Shown piece after piece: positions 16,542 to 25,489 of a DNA stretch of 36,143 nt (its first letter is position 1; each line of letters opens with the position of its first letter). The translations under genes were made by a program, and so were the position numbers. Where the stretch lies: contig JACPVQ010000131.1 in assembly GCA_016191645.1 (NCBI GenBank), positions 1 to 36,143 on the forward strand. Reading direction: 5' to 3'. Below the pieces are notes generated by a model. That model was not told the DNA's origin, did not search any database, and saw nothing but the letters and a program-made list of their open reading frames with translations. Origin of the DNA: Candidatus Solibacter usitatus (GTDB taxonomy: Bacteria; Acidobacteriota; Terriglobia; Bryobacterales; Bryobacteraceae).

Positions 16542-19500
16542 TTAGAAGTTCGCGCTGGTGGTTTCCGAACGTCCCACCGAATTCACAAGCGTCACGGAAA
16601 CGCCTGTAAAGAACGTCGCGTCCCCATCCACCGTGAAGGGAATGGTGAGCCGGAACGTACCGCCGAATGGAACGGAGGACGGGTTTCCGAAGAACGTAGT
16701 GGATGCCGGTCCTAGCGGCACTGTGAACGTTGTTCCGCCGACGTTCGAACCAGGACGCACGACGAAGGCGAAGTCCGCCGAGACCAATTCGCGGCTGGTG
16801 ACTACGCCGATCACTTCCACCGTAATCGTATTGCCATTTCGCGTTGCCGTTGTCGATTGGATGGAGGGCGCATTGCGCGTAATCCGAATGACGAGCGTGG
16901 GAGCCGGCACCGGCGTCACATCAATGTTGCCCGCCATGATGCGGGCGGTTAACGTGATGGTTCCCGCCACCGTGCCCAATTGCAGCCCCAGCGATCCACC
17001 GGAGAAGATCGCTTGTGTGGAACCTGCGGCGATGGTGAACGTCGCGGTTGGGCCCGAGGTAAATCGCAGAGCAGGATCGGTGACTCCGCCGGCGTCGGAT
17101 TGGAAGGTGAACGATACGATTCCCGTCAACGCGACCGGAGCCGGTGCATTCAACATTGCTGCAATCCCGGGCTGCATGCCGGGACCCTGTTGCCCCGTGA
17201 TGTTGAAGCTAAACTGGCTCAACGACAGTGCGACGATCTGAATGGACAACTGGCGGGTGGCCGTGTTGCCCTGCGAATCGCGCACCTGAACGGTGAAGGT
17301 GAAAGTGCCCGCCGCTGTGGGCGTTCCGCCGATCACACCGGCCGCGGACAAAGTGAGTCCGCCCGGCAGTGCGCCGCCGGTGATGGACCACGTGCGGCCA
17401 GAGGTTCCTCCAGCCGCCTGCAATGTTTGCGAGTATGCCGACGACACCATGCCGTTCGCCAGCGTTGTGGTCGTCACGCTCAAACCGGAAGCGACAACGA
17501 TGGTGTACTGCTTACTATCGGTTGCGCCGGTTGCGTCGCGCACCTGGACGGTGAATGTTGAACTGCCCGCCAATTCCGGGCTTCCGAAGATTGCACCCGT
17601 GGACGAGTTGATACTCAGTCCAGCAGGAAGAGTTCCCGCGCTCACCGTGAACGTGAATGGGCTGGTGCCGTCCACGACGTTCACCATGGCGTTGAACGGC
17701 AGACCGATGGTACCGCCCGGCATCGATTCCGTGGTGATGCGCGGATTGCTGGTGATGGTGATGATGACCGTGTACAACTGCTGCGCGGTTTGCCCGCTGG
17801 AATCGCGAGCCTCAATGGTGAACGTGAACGTACCGCCCGCCGTTGGCGTTCCGGAAATCACGCCGGTGGAGGAGTCCAAAGAAAGCCCCGTGGGAAGATT
17901 GCCGCTGACTCCGCTGAAGCGGATAGGCGACGATCCGTTCGCTGTGGCGATGGTTTGGTTGTAGGCAATGCCGCCCGTACCGTTGGGAAGCGCCGTGGTT
18001 GTAATGCGGAACTGACCGCCGATGGTAATGGTGAGATTCTTGATGGCGTTGACTTGATCCTGATCGCGCACGCCGATCACGAATGCAAAATCGCCCACTT
18101 GCGTAGGCGTGCCTGTAATTGCGCCGTTGCCATCCAACGAAAGTCCTGGCGGCAGGTTTCCGCTCGACACGAACCACGCATAGGGCGATCGTCCGCCGGT
18201 GGCCTGTATGCTTTGATTGTAGAAAGTTCCGGCCGTGCCTCGAATGAGGGACTCCGTCACAATGCGCAGCGCGCCCGCGCCGATGGTAATGGAATAGTCT
18301 TTTGCCGCCGTGGCGTTGACGGCATCCGTTGCCTGCACTCTTATGGGGAAGGTTCCCACCTGCGTGGGCGTGCCGGTAATGACGCCGAAGATATCCATGG
18401 TCAGGCCCGGAGGCGTTTGCGTCAGCGCAGTAAAGCGATAGGGTGTGAGACCGCCCGTAGCCGAGAGGGCCGCGGAATATGCCACGCCCACATTGCCGTT
18501 GGGCAGGGATTCCGGAAGGATCTGGATATTCTGAGAGACGTTGAGCGGATAGGTTCGCGAGGCGGTGTTGTTGTTGGAGTCTCTTACCCGCACAACCACG
18601 AAGAAATCGCCAGTGGATAGCGGAGTTCCCGTGAGAATGCCCGTGGCGGAACCGATGCTCAGGAAGGGCGGAGCGAGGTCCAGAAACCAAAAGAGCGTGC
18701 CGACGCCTCCGGTAGCGGCGAGCGGCATTTGGTACAGCGTCCCCACACGCGCCTGAGTGAGAGACGAAGTGATGATCGTAATGCCGGGCTGAACGGTCAA
18801 GATGAAAACTTTGGAGGTGCTTGCGTTGCCACTGGTCACCGTGATGGTGAAAGTGTAAGTGCCGGGGAATGTCGGCGTGCCGGAAATAACCCCGGCAGTG
18901 CTCAGGAGCAGCCCAGGCGGCAGCGTGCCTTGCGAACTCCATACAAATGCACCGGTGGTCTGAGTGTTTGGGGCCACGCCGCCGGGGGATGATCCGCCGC
19001 TGGCGAGGAGGGTGTACAGATACGAACTGTTGACGGTGGCATCGGGCAAGGGGGAAGTCGAAAGAATGGTGATGGCAGCCTGAACGGCAAGCAAATAGTT
19101 GCGGACGGTTGAAGTGGTGGAATCAGTGGCTCGTATGGTGACGCCGAAACTGCCCGACGCCGTTGGAGTGCCTGAGAGGATTCCCGTGGTCGGATCAATG
19201 CGCAGGAACGACGGCGGCGTTGGCTGAGAATCGATGGCCCACGTGATGGGACCGAGAGCTCCGCTGGCGGTCATCTGCATTTGATAAGCGACCCCGATGG
19301 TGGCCCCGTTCAGGTTCGCCGTGGTGATGGTGAGCGCGGAGGTGACAACTACAGTAAATGTCGCGGAGGCATTTTGATTTCCCGAAACCACCTGCACAGT
19401 GAAGGTGTAACTTCCTCCAGTTGTCGGTGAACCTGTGAGAGCGCCGGTGACGCTGAGGTTCAGTCCGGTCGGCAATGCGCCGCTCTGCGTGACCCACAAG

Positions 19501-19679
19501 TATGCGCCGGTTCCGCCGCTGGCCACGAATTGGAAAGAGTACGGGTTGCCCACGGCGCCAATGGGAAGCGGCGGCACCGAAACGATGTTCAGAGCGGGCT
19601 GACTCCACGCGAGCACGGGAGCAAACGCCAACAACACCAGCAGAAGAATCAGCTTGGAATGACGATGGAGGGGTGTCAT
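16542..19679 (-). CDS. Giant secreted protein with nine tandem putative-Ig (He_PIG) repeats
   Basis: 1045 residues. A signal peptide (~1-26) is followed by nine repeats of 85-97 residues covering ~30-819. Each opens with a short strand such as '[LI]xI[TV]TxxLxxG', has a 'YxxxLxAxGG' middle, and closes with 'G[VIA][IL]xGTPTxxGxFxF'. These are the signatures of the putative Ig domain common in Bryobacterales and other soil bacteria. The last ~226 residues form a different beta-rich domain. No membrane anchor or sortase signal is visible at the C-terminus. It probably acts as an extracellular or cell-surface adhesin-like rod. It starts 12 bases after the stop of the preceding gene, behind a GGAG. 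Confidence 0.9.
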   Translation of the reverse strand: MTPLHRHSKLILLLVLLAFAPVLAWSQPALNIVSVPPLPIGAVGNPYSFQFVASGGTGAYLWVTQSGALPTGLNLSVTGALTGSPTTGGSYTFTVQVVSGNQNASATFTVVVTSALTITTANLNGATIGVAYQMQMTASGALGPITWAIDSQPTPPSFLRIDPTTGILSGTPTASGSFGVTIRATDSTTSTVRNYLLAVQAAITILSTSPLPDATVNSSYLYTLLASGGSSPGGVAPNTQTTGAFVWSSQGTLPPGLLLSTAGVISGTPTFPGTYTFTITVTSGNASTSKVFILTVQPGITIITSSLTQARVGTLYQMPLAATGGVGTLFWFLDLAPPFLSIGSATGILTGTPLSTGDFFVVVRVRDSNNNTASRTYPLNVSQNIQILPESLPNGNVGVAYSAALSATGGLTPYRFTALTQTPPGLTMDIFGVITGTPTQVGTFPIRVQATDAVNATAAKDYSITIGAGALRIVTESLIRGTAGTFYNQSIQATGGRSPYAWFVSSGNLPPGLSLDGNGAITGTPTQVGDFAFVIGVRDQDQVNAIKNLTITIGGQFRITTTALPNGTGGIAYNQTIATANGSSPIRFSGVSGNLPTGLSLDSSTGVISGTPTAGGTFTFTIEARDSSGQTAQQLYTVIITITSNPRITTESMPGGTIGLPFNAMVNVVDGTSPFTFTVSAGTLPAGLSINSSTGAIFGSPELAGSSTFTVQVRDATGATDSKQYTIVVASGLSVTTTTLANGMVSSAYSQTLQAAGGTSGRTWSITGGALPGGLTLSAAGVIGGTPTAAGTFTFTVQVRDSQGNTATRQLSIQIVALSLSQFSFNITGQQGPGMQPGIAAMLNAPAPVALTGIVSFTFQSDAGGVTDPALRFTSGPTATFTIAAGSTQAIFSGGSLGLQLGTVAGTITLTARIMAGNIDVTPVPAPTLVIRITRNAPSIQSTTATRNGNTITVEVIGVVTSRELVSADFAFVVRPGSNVGGTTFTVPLGPASTTFFGNPSSVPFGGTFRLTIPFTVDGDATFFTGVSVTLVNSVGRSETTSANF
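17223..19592 (-). repeat. Nine coding tandem repeats of ~260 bp
   Basis: The repeat array encodes nine Ig-like units of 86, 87, 97, 85, 86, 86, 89, 87 and 87 residues. The units are diverged at protein level. Best conserved is the SGTPT-type loop. The third unit carries an ~11-residue insertion ('GVAPNTQTTGA'). Confidence 0.8.
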
Positions 19680-19691
19680 TTCATGTTCTCC

Positions 19692-20609
19692 TTACTGGTC
19701 CGCCGCGGGTACGAAAACAGTGCGCGGCTGCGGCCCGCTCAAATCGGCAAGCCAGGTAGGTCCATCGGTGATGCCGCTCACCCGAAAGACGGAAGACGCC
19801 AGGCGCGAGCCGGGGAAGAGGACGGGTTGACAGGCACACTCGAATTCGCGCGCTTCCCCGTTCGTCAGGTTGATGGCGAGCAAACCCCGGTCCGTCAGAA
19901 CAACGGCCGAGCGCCTGCCGGACGGTAGAGCCGATTCGGCGTTTCCCTCCCACAGCATGCGCAGGCTGGCGTTACCGAGCGCGTCTTCCAAAATGGCGAC
20001 GCCGCGATCCATAACGATGAGAGCATCCTGTCCGTTGTCCAGAAACTGTATGCTGCGCGCGCCGCTTGCCGAAGCGATGGGCCAGCGGTTCCCATTGCGG
20101 TCAAATGCGATGAGGCCGGCGCCATCGGGATAGAGGCCGAGCATGCCGCCGCCGTCATCGCGCACCGAAATCCGCGCCGGCAGGCCCGCCGCGGAAAGAT
20201 CGAGATCGGCGGAGATCACGGGCTGAGTGGAGAGATTCTTCAACAGAAGTACACGGCTACCGTACAGCACGGCCGCGGCGTTGGAGCCAGGGCTGAGAAC
20301 CACGCCGGCCGCATCGGCGGGGACATCAATGGCGGTGACGGGCTTTCGTCCGCGGAGGCCGGCGTGGAAAACACGTCCTTCGCCGGACACGACCAGAGCG
20401 AATTCGCCCGCGCTGGCAATGGCGGCACTGGCGAGTGGGAATCCGATGTCGACGGGATCGCCCAGAAGAGAGGAGCCGGGAATGCCTTGAATGGCGCGGA
20501 TGGCTTGGACTCGATCATCCCACACCCATCCGACCACGGGGCCTTCCATGGGAGGCTGTGCAGACAGCGCCGCGGCGGTGGCAAAGATCAGCAGCATGTA
20601 GTTTCGCAT
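19692..20609 (-). CDS. Secreted hypothetical protein with beta-propeller-like pattern
   Basis: 305 residues with a signal peptide (~1-18, cleaved near LSAQ). The mature part is a series of short hydrophobic beta strands with repeated patterns such as 'GEFALVVSGEGRVFHAGL', 'GSNAAAVLYGSRVLLL' and 'GQDALIVMDRGVAILED'. These resemble blades of a WD40/PQQ-like propeller, but no family signature was recognised. It sits between the Ig-domain protein at 20632-21294 and the nine-repeat protein. A GAGGAGA Shine-Dalgarno precedes its ATG. It is likely a partner or surface component of the same secreted set; function unknown. Confidence 0.7.
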   Translation of the reverse strand: MRNYMLLIFATAAALSAQPPMEGPVVGWVWDDRVQAIRAIQGIPGSSLLGDPVDIGFPLASAAIASAGEFALVVSGEGRVFHAGLRGRKPVTAIDVPADAAGVVLSPGSNAAAVLYGSRVLLLKNLSTQPVISADLDLSAAGLPARISVRDDGGGMLGLYPDGAGLIAFDRNGNRWPIASASGARSIQFLDNGQDALIVMDRGVAILEDALGNASLRMLWEGNAESALPSGRRSAVVLTDRGLLAINLTNGEAREFECACQPVLFPGSRLASSVFRVSGITDGPTWLADLSGPQPRTVFVPAADQ

Positions 20610-20631
20610 CCTTCGGAATCTCCTCAGTAAG

Positions 20632-21294
20632 CTAACGTGGCGGACCGATGGTCGGGGGACCTGGTGTAATCCCAGTGGCGCGCGATACGGGAGGAGGCTG
20701 CCCGATGCCCGAGTTGCCGTTTGATGTTCCGCCCCCGCGGGTGCTCACAACGCCGCCGGTCACACCGCCGGTAACTCCAACGAGGGCCAGCACGATCAGA
20801 ACTTTCGCGGCGACACTCATTCCCGTCGCAGCGCCTGCCGCGCCGGCGGCTCCGCCTGCTCCCGCGGCCGCGCCGACCACAGCATTCGTTTGCGTAATGG
20901 TTGCCGACGCCACCTGGCCCTGGTGCGATGCGGTGATCCGAACCTGGAAGTTCCCTTGCAGGTTATTGGGCCGGAATCCCGACATTGTGGCGCGTCCCGA
21001 ATTGTTCGTAGTCATGGTGAGAACGCGCGCACCGTTGGTGAAGGTGCCGCCCGCTCCCTGGCCCGGCAGTGTAAAGACCACGCTCGCTCCGGCGAGGGGT
21101 TTGTTGTTTTCATCGCGCACCTCGACGATGGGTTCTCGGGCGACGCGCTGCTTGATGTTGTTGATAGCGCCTTCGCCTTCGATGATGACGATGGTGAGCT
21201 TTGCGGGCGGCTTTGTATCTTGCGCGTATACCGCCACACCGGGGAGGTGAGTGGTCAGCAGTGCAATCAGCACGCACGATAGTACAGTTTTCAA
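20632..21294 (-). CDS. Secreted Ig-like/carboxypeptidase-regulatory-like domain protein with Gly/Ala segment
   Basis: 220 residues from a TTG start with a strong AAGGAGG eight bases upstream. A signal peptide (~1-25) ends AQD. Residues ~32-120 form an Ig-like (Big_1/carboxypeptidase-regulatory-like) domain: 'EPIVEVRDENNKPLAGASVV' and 'NNSGRATMSGFRPN' are the typical strands. Then comes a Gly/Ala-rich hydrophobic stretch (~138-180) that may span a membrane, and a Gly/Pro-rich tail. It is the first gene of the minus-strand four-gene secreted operon. Function unknown; the architecture fits a membrane-tethered surface protein. Confidence 0.75.
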   Translation of the reverse strand: MKTVLSCVLIALLTTHLPGVAVYAQDTKPPAKLTIVIIEGEGAINNIKQRVAREPIVEVRDENNKPLAGASVVFTLPGQGAGGTFTNGARVLTMTTNNSGRATMSGFRPNNLQGNFQVRITASHQGQVASATITQTNAVVGAAAGAGGAAGAAGAATGMSVAAKVLIVLALVGVTGGVTGGVVSTRGGGTSNGNSGIGQPPPVSRATGITPGPPTIGPPR

Positions 21295-21415
21295 GGGTCA
21301 GTCCTCCTTGCGGTTCACAGCCAAGCCCTTCTAAGACATGGTCAGTATTATAACGCGTATTCGCTGCGGGAATGGCGTCATTCTTGGGGGGAACTCCGCC
21401 GAGGTAGTACTGGGA
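21295..21415. promoter_or_regulatory. Intergenic region ahead of the secreted-protein operon
   Basis: These 121 bases separate the ADOP permease stop (21416) from the TTG start at 21294, both on the minus strand. The AAGGAGG Shine-Dalgarno for the downstream gene is the clear element. An AT-rich TATAAT-like stretch near 21346-21352 could be part of a promoter, but a matching -35 was not fixed. Confidence 0.35.
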
Positions 21416-23821
21416 CTAGTCCGCGCGCAAGGCAGTAGCCGGATCGACGCGGGCGGCTTTGTAGGCCGGAAGCGCGCAGGCAACGGAGGTGACCAAGAGG
21501 AGCAGCGCTCCGGCCGCCAGATAGACAGCCGCGTCGGCGGAAGAGACTCCGTAGAGCAAGGAGGCAATGAGCCGGGTGACAGCGAAAGACGCAGCTCCGC
21601 CGATGGCTAGCCCGATTGCCACGGGGCGCAAGCCGAGCCCAAACATGAGTCCAGCCAGATTGACCCCGGTTGCTCCGAGCGCGCCGCGAATACCCAGTTC
21701 GGACTTACGCTCCTCGGCAGCCTGGGCCACGACGCCATAGACGCCTATGGCGCCAAGCAGCAGCGCGGCAACGGCAAAGGCAAGCGTGATCAGCCCTTGC
21801 CAGCGCTGGCGGGAGGCCGCGCGCGAGACAGACTGCCGCAGCGTCCTGGGGGTTTCCAGCGCCAGCGAAGAGTCCACGCCGCGCAAGCTGCGTTTCATTA
21901 TCTCAGCCATCATTTGGGGCGGCAAGACGCTGCGCGCCACCAGCGTCATTTCCCCATCGGGTTCCGGCCAGTAGGGTAGGTAGACGACGGGGCCGGTCTC
22001 CTCTTCCAGTTTGACTTCGCGCACATTGGGGGCCACGCCGATCACTTCAAAGGGACCGCGGCTGCCGTCGTAGAACTTCTGGCCGATGGCGGTGCGGCCC
22101 GGCCAGATGCGGAGCGCGGCGCGTTCGGAGATGACCGCGAGTTTGCGGCCCCGGTCGGCAGTGGTGAAATCGCGCCCTGCTTTCAACGGAAAGCCGAGAG
22201 TCTCAAAGTAGCCGGGGGAGTGGTAGCGATAGGTCGCCAGCGGCTGATCGATCTGTTTCCCCGCGAACCCCTCCGGTTTGACGAAGGAAACGCGGCCCTC
22301 GCCTTCGAGCGGGGCTCGCGATACGACGGCGGCGCGCTCGACTCCGGGTTGGCGGGTAATGGCTTCGATGAGGCGCTCGTAGAACCGCAGGCGATCGTCG
22401 GGCTTTGCATAGAGATCGCCGCTCAGTCCAACGCGTGCCGCCACGACGCTCTCCGTAACCAGCTTGACGTCGGCGTTGCTGACCTTCCAGAAACTGAGTG
22501 CGAGAAGTCCGGAGACGATGAGGAGGAGCGCGCTGAGCGCACTTTCCACGCCGATCAACGCGCCTCGCCAGCGCAACGAAGAAGCGATGGCGGATCGCGT
22601 GCGCAGTGCGTCGGCCGCTCCGGTGCGTGTGAGCCGGAAGGCCGGGATTACGCCCAGCAGCAAGGCGGCGCACAAGGCCAGCAGGACGGCCGCGGCGGCG
22701 ACACGCCAATCGATGCGCGCGTCTACTAAACGCGGCAAGTCTACTTCCGCTTCCCGCGTGAACCAATCGAGGGCGAGTTTGCCGCTCAGCAAGCCCAACG
22801 CCGCGCCCGACAGCGCGACCGTCAGCGATTCGGCCAATACCGTACGCATTAACCGGAATGCCGATGCGCCTAATGCGGAGCGCACGGCCCAATCGCGGCG
22901 CTGCGCAATGACTCGCGCCAGATTTAGATTTCCCAGATTCACGGCTACCAGCAGGAACAAGCCAAGCGCCGCGCCCATCAGCATCCACAGCGTGGCGCGG
23001 GAGCGACCGGCAACCTGCTCCTGTAACGGGGTCAGATCGGCGAGCACTTCGACGTCGCCCAGTTCCGAAGAAGGAAGGCGCTTCAGAGATACGTTCATCT
23101 GTGTCAACAGTTGTTGGCGCGTCTCGCCGCGGCGCGTGCGCACCAATGCGGCGAAATCGTGGCTGACGCGATTCGCGAATTTCGCTTCGTCCAGGTGGAG
23201 AGTTCCAATCAATTCGGGCTGGCGTTCGATGGCCAGAATGTCGTTCCATTGGCGGCCGCGCGGAAGCAGCGCTCTTTCGGCGAGCACTCCGACGATGGTG
23301 TACGGCTTGCCATCGAGGACTACTTTGCAGCCCTCGATGGCGGGGTCGCTTTGATAGCGGCGTTTCCACAAAGAGTGAGCGATGACGATAGCGGTCGGCT
23401 CCTTCGCGGCCAATTCGGCGGCGTTAAACCCGCGCCCGGCGGCGAGCGGAAGCCCGAGGAAGGCGGTGAGATCGCCGGATCCGGAAATGCCGCGCACGCG
23501 CTCGGGAGCGGCGTCGCCGGAGAGCGTGTAGTCTCCCATGATTTTGGCGATCATCCACTCCTCGGCTGCCGGCGCGTCTCTCTTCCAGGCGAAGTAATGG
23601 CCGGCGTTCACCGGGACCTTGGGGAATTGTTTGGCAATCTTGGGATAGACCTCGTGAACCGCGTAAAGCCGGTCGGCGTCGCGATAGTTGAGGGGATTCA
23701 GGATGATGCCGTCAAGCAGGGCAAAGACAAAGACCGCCGCGCCGATGCCGAGCGCCAGGGTGAGAACGGAAACGGCGAAATAGACGGGCTTCCGGAGAAG
23801 GCTTCGCAGCAGCGCAGGCAT
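21416..23821 (-). CDS. ADOP-type ABC permease (MacB/FtsX-like, acidobacterial duplicated orphan permease)
   Basis: 801 residues. A first membrane span (~15-37) and a MacB-type periplasmic core domain ('IGVGAAV'-like start, then 'VNAGHYFAWKRD') are followed by FtsX-like blocks of three spans around ~275-420. A second periplasmic domain and a final FtsX block end in 'YKAARVDPATALRAD'. This doubled layout is typical of the ADOP family of Acidobacteriota (family knowledge). No ATPase gene is adjacent, which is why such permeases are called orphan. Substrate is unknown. It precedes the secreted-protein operon on the same strand by 121 bases. No strong Shine-Dalgarno is seen. Confidence 0.92.
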   Translation of the reverse strand: MPALLRSLLRKPVYFAVSVLTLALGIGAAVFVFALLDGIILNPLNYRDADRLYAVHEVYPKIAKQFPKVPVNAGHYFAWKRDAPAAEEWMIAKIMGDYTLSGDAAPERVRGISGSGDLTAFLGLPLAAGRGFNAAELAAKEPTAIVIAHSLWKRRYQSDPAIEGCKVVLDGKPYTIVGVLAERALLPRGRQWNDILAIERQPELIGTLHLDEAKFANRVSHDFAALVRTRRGETRQQLLTQMNVSLKRLPSSELGDVEVLADLTPLQEQVAGRSRATLWMLMGAALGLFLLVAVNLGNLNLARVIAQRRDWAVRSALGASAFRLMRTVLAESLTVALSGAALGLLSGKLALDWFTREAEVDLPRLVDARIDWRVAAAAVLLALCAALLLGVIPAFRLTRTGAADALRTRSAIASSLRWRGALIGVESALSALLLIVSGLLALSFWKVSNADVKLVTESVVAARVGLSGDLYAKPDDRLRFYERLIEAITRQPGVERAAVVSRAPLEGEGRVSFVKPEGFAGKQIDQPLATYRYHSPGYFETLGFPLKAGRDFTTADRGRKLAVISERAALRIWPGRTAIGQKFYDGSRGPFEVIGVAPNVREVKLEEETGPVVYLPYWPEPDGEMTLVARSVLPPQMMAEIMKRSLRGVDSSLALETPRTLRQSVSRAASRQRWQGLITLAFAVAALLLGAIGVYGVVAQAAEERKSELGIRGALGATGVNLAGLMFGLGLRPVAIGLAIGGAASFAVTRLIASLLYGVSSADAAVYLAAGALLLLVTSVACALPAYKAARVDPATALRAD

Positions 23822-23865
23822 GTCAATCTAATACGGATCACGCCTGAAAATGTTCCAACGTTGAA

Positions 23866-24264
23866 TCAGGAACGGGCGTAGCGCTGGACTTCCACGCGCA
23901 ACGATTCCACAGCCTGCACGAGCGAGGAGACTTCCGGCACAGCGATTCCAAAGCGGAACAGGAGCAGGCGGAAGCGAACCTTTGCCATGTTCACTGCGAA
24001 TTGAACGCGCTGCCGGATGAGGAACTTGGCAACCTCGGGGCGGTCCATGGGGGCGGTGAGCGTCAACTGGCGCAGCGTTGCATGAAGCGCCAGGAATTCT
24101 TTCTCCAGCAGTGCCAGGTAGCCGCGAAACAGCCGCACGCGGCTGGACCGGAGACGGGCCTGCAACTCCGGTTTGTATCCGGGCTGGCCGGCGACAAACG
24201 CGGTGTCCGCTTCCGAAAGAAGCCGCTGCATGGGGCGGAGATCGACCAATTTGCTTGTGGGCAT
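23866..24264 (-). CDS. Small hypothetical helical protein
   Basis: 132 residues, mostly amphipathic helix, rich in Leu, Arg and Val, with no signal peptide or membrane span. No family recognised. It lies 44 bases upstream of the ADOP permease and 74 bases downstream of the multi-span membrane protein gene, all on the minus strand, so all three could share a transcript. There is no clear Shine-Dalgarno, so the start is tentative. Reality of the gene is supported by a sensible protein composition and by good packing with its neighbours. Confidence 0.55.
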   Translation of the reverse strand: MPTSKLVDLRPMQRLLSEADTAFVAGQPGYKPELQARLRSSRVRLFRGYLALLEKEFLALHATLRQLTLTAPMDRPEVAKFLIRQRVQFAVNMAKVRFRLLLFRFGIAVPEVSSLVQAVESLRVEVQRYARS

Positions 24265-24338
24265 ATCGTTCGCCCCAGAATAGCCCAGTGCGCGGCGAAT
24301 TGCAATGGTTAATTCACGGAATTACAGACGATTCCAGT

Positions 24339-25115
24339 TTATTGCCGGGCGGACCGCGCGATTGCCGCGTTAACGGTTTGCAGTTGGGCCAGCAGTTGCT
24401 GCTCGGACTCCAGGTTCCAGCGGTGTCCCACGATCATTTCCGTTTGTTCCCCGCGCGGGGTGAAGAACAACAGCCATACCAATTGCACGGCGATGGCGGT
24501 AGACATCCATGCCAAGTTCAGCCCTTGCGACACCTGCTGTTTGCCGAGGTTCTGCACCAGCAGCACCCCTGCCTTACACAGGAAATAGACTGCGAACAGA
24601 GATGCATGCAGGACGATGTTGCGGGACAAGCGCACGGGATACCAGGTGAGGAACCACATTTGCAGAACGATGAGAAACACCAGCCCGAGCATGACTCCGC
24701 GTTCGGCAACCAGGAAGTATTCAAACAGATTGAACTCCCCGCGCGCCGCCATATCGAAGGGAAGCGTAATGGCCGTCAACACCAGGGACACAGTGAGCGA
24801 ACCGGCGATGACCCAGCGGCCTAATGTCCTGATGCCCACGAAGCCGCTCAAAACCCGCGAGTGGATTTCCAGGACGACGAACACGAATACGATCCAAAAC
24901 AATGCCTCCCAGCCCATATAGAACTCCGCGTAGCGCGTGCCGGACATGGGGATCGTTTTGGCGAGGACGGTTCGGGTTACGCCCAGGAAGAGAAAGCAGG
25001 TAAAGCCTGGGTAGGTCTTACCCAGACCGGTAACCATCAGCTTCAGGAACAACAGGGCGGAGAGGACGTTGGCGGCGATCCAGACGATGTTTCCAAGCTG
25101 ATTCAGAATTGTCAT
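24339..25115 (-). CDS. Conserved multi-span membrane protein of unknown function
   Basis: 258 residues with about seven hydrophobic segments (roughly 8-28, 38-55, 68-88, 99-118, 132-152, 166-186 and 200-218), then a soluble C-terminal tail of ~40 residues ('GHRWNLESEQQLLAQLQ'). The layout is like a seven-span bacterial membrane protein, but no named family was recognised. It is followed by the small helical protein gene. No catalytic motif is evident. Function unknown. Confidence 0.7.
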   Translation of the reverse strand: MTILNQLGNIVWIAANVLSALLFLKLMVTGLGKTYPGFTCFLFLGVTRTVLAKTIPMSGTRYAEFYMGWEALFWIVFVFVVLEIHSRVLSGFVGIRTLGRWVIAGSLTVSLVLTAITLPFDMAARGEFNLFEYFLVAERGVMLGLVFLIVLQMWFLTWYPVRLSRNIVLHASLFAVYFLCKAGVLLVQNLGKQQVSQGLNLAWMSTAIAVQLVWLLFFTPRGEQTEMIVGHRWNLESEQQLLAQLQTVNAAIARSARQ

Positions 25116-25214
25116 CGCGCCAGGTTCGGGCCCAAAAACAGTTTAGCACCCAACCCCGGCCGAATCGACGCGGAATTGGGTGCCGTATCGTGAAAAACGT
25201 CACTTGTGGATGGA

Positions 25215-25352
25215 TTAGCCGCCCGGAGGGCACTCAGGGAGTGGCGGATACTCGCAGGGGTAACACATCGGGAGAGGCAGTTCAATGGCGCTCACAGTTG
25301 CGGTGGTTAGCGACACTGCAAGGGCGAGCAAAAGGGCTGCTCTTTTTAGCAT
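25215..25352 (-). CDS. 45-residue secreted Cys/Pro-rich peptide
   Basis: A short gene with strong translation signals: AAGGAG lies 8 bases before the ATG (25350-25352), and TAA is at 25215-25217. The product has a textbook signal peptide (MLKRAALLLALAVSLTTATV, ending SA at residues 21-22). The mature peptide of 23 residues begins IELPLPMCYPCEYPP, with cysteines at 30, 33 and 41 and nine prolines. The CxxC pair could bind metal, form a disulfide or carry a modification. It lies upstream of the membrane protein gene on the same strand. No homologue family is known to me; a secreted effector, signal or structural peptide are all possible. Confidence 0.65.
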   Translation of the reverse strand: MLKRAALLLALAVSLTTATVSAIELPLPMCYPCEYPPLPECPPGG

Positions 25353-25441
25353 TAGGTCATCTCCTTAGTCACGGGGTTGTCTTACCGTCGTACTAAGAAG
25401 AGTAAGACGGATCTGCTAAAAGCCCTGATCTTTGCGAGAAG

Positions 25442-25459
25442 TTTTCGGAATTCAGAACA
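25442..25459. promoter_or_regulatory. Palindromic operator, copy 1 (upstream of 25490 gene)
   Basis: TTTTCGGAATTCAGAACA matches the perfect 18-base palindrome at 26741-26758 at 16 of 18 positions. It lies ~30 bases before the ATG of the 160-residue hypothetical gene. An overlapping GAAC-ATT-GTTC inverted repeat (25455-25465) extends it. It is probably bound by the XRE-type regulator encoded nearby. Confidence 0.6.
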
Positions 25460-25489
25460 TTGTTCCAGCGAGAGCTAACGGAGGTCCTG

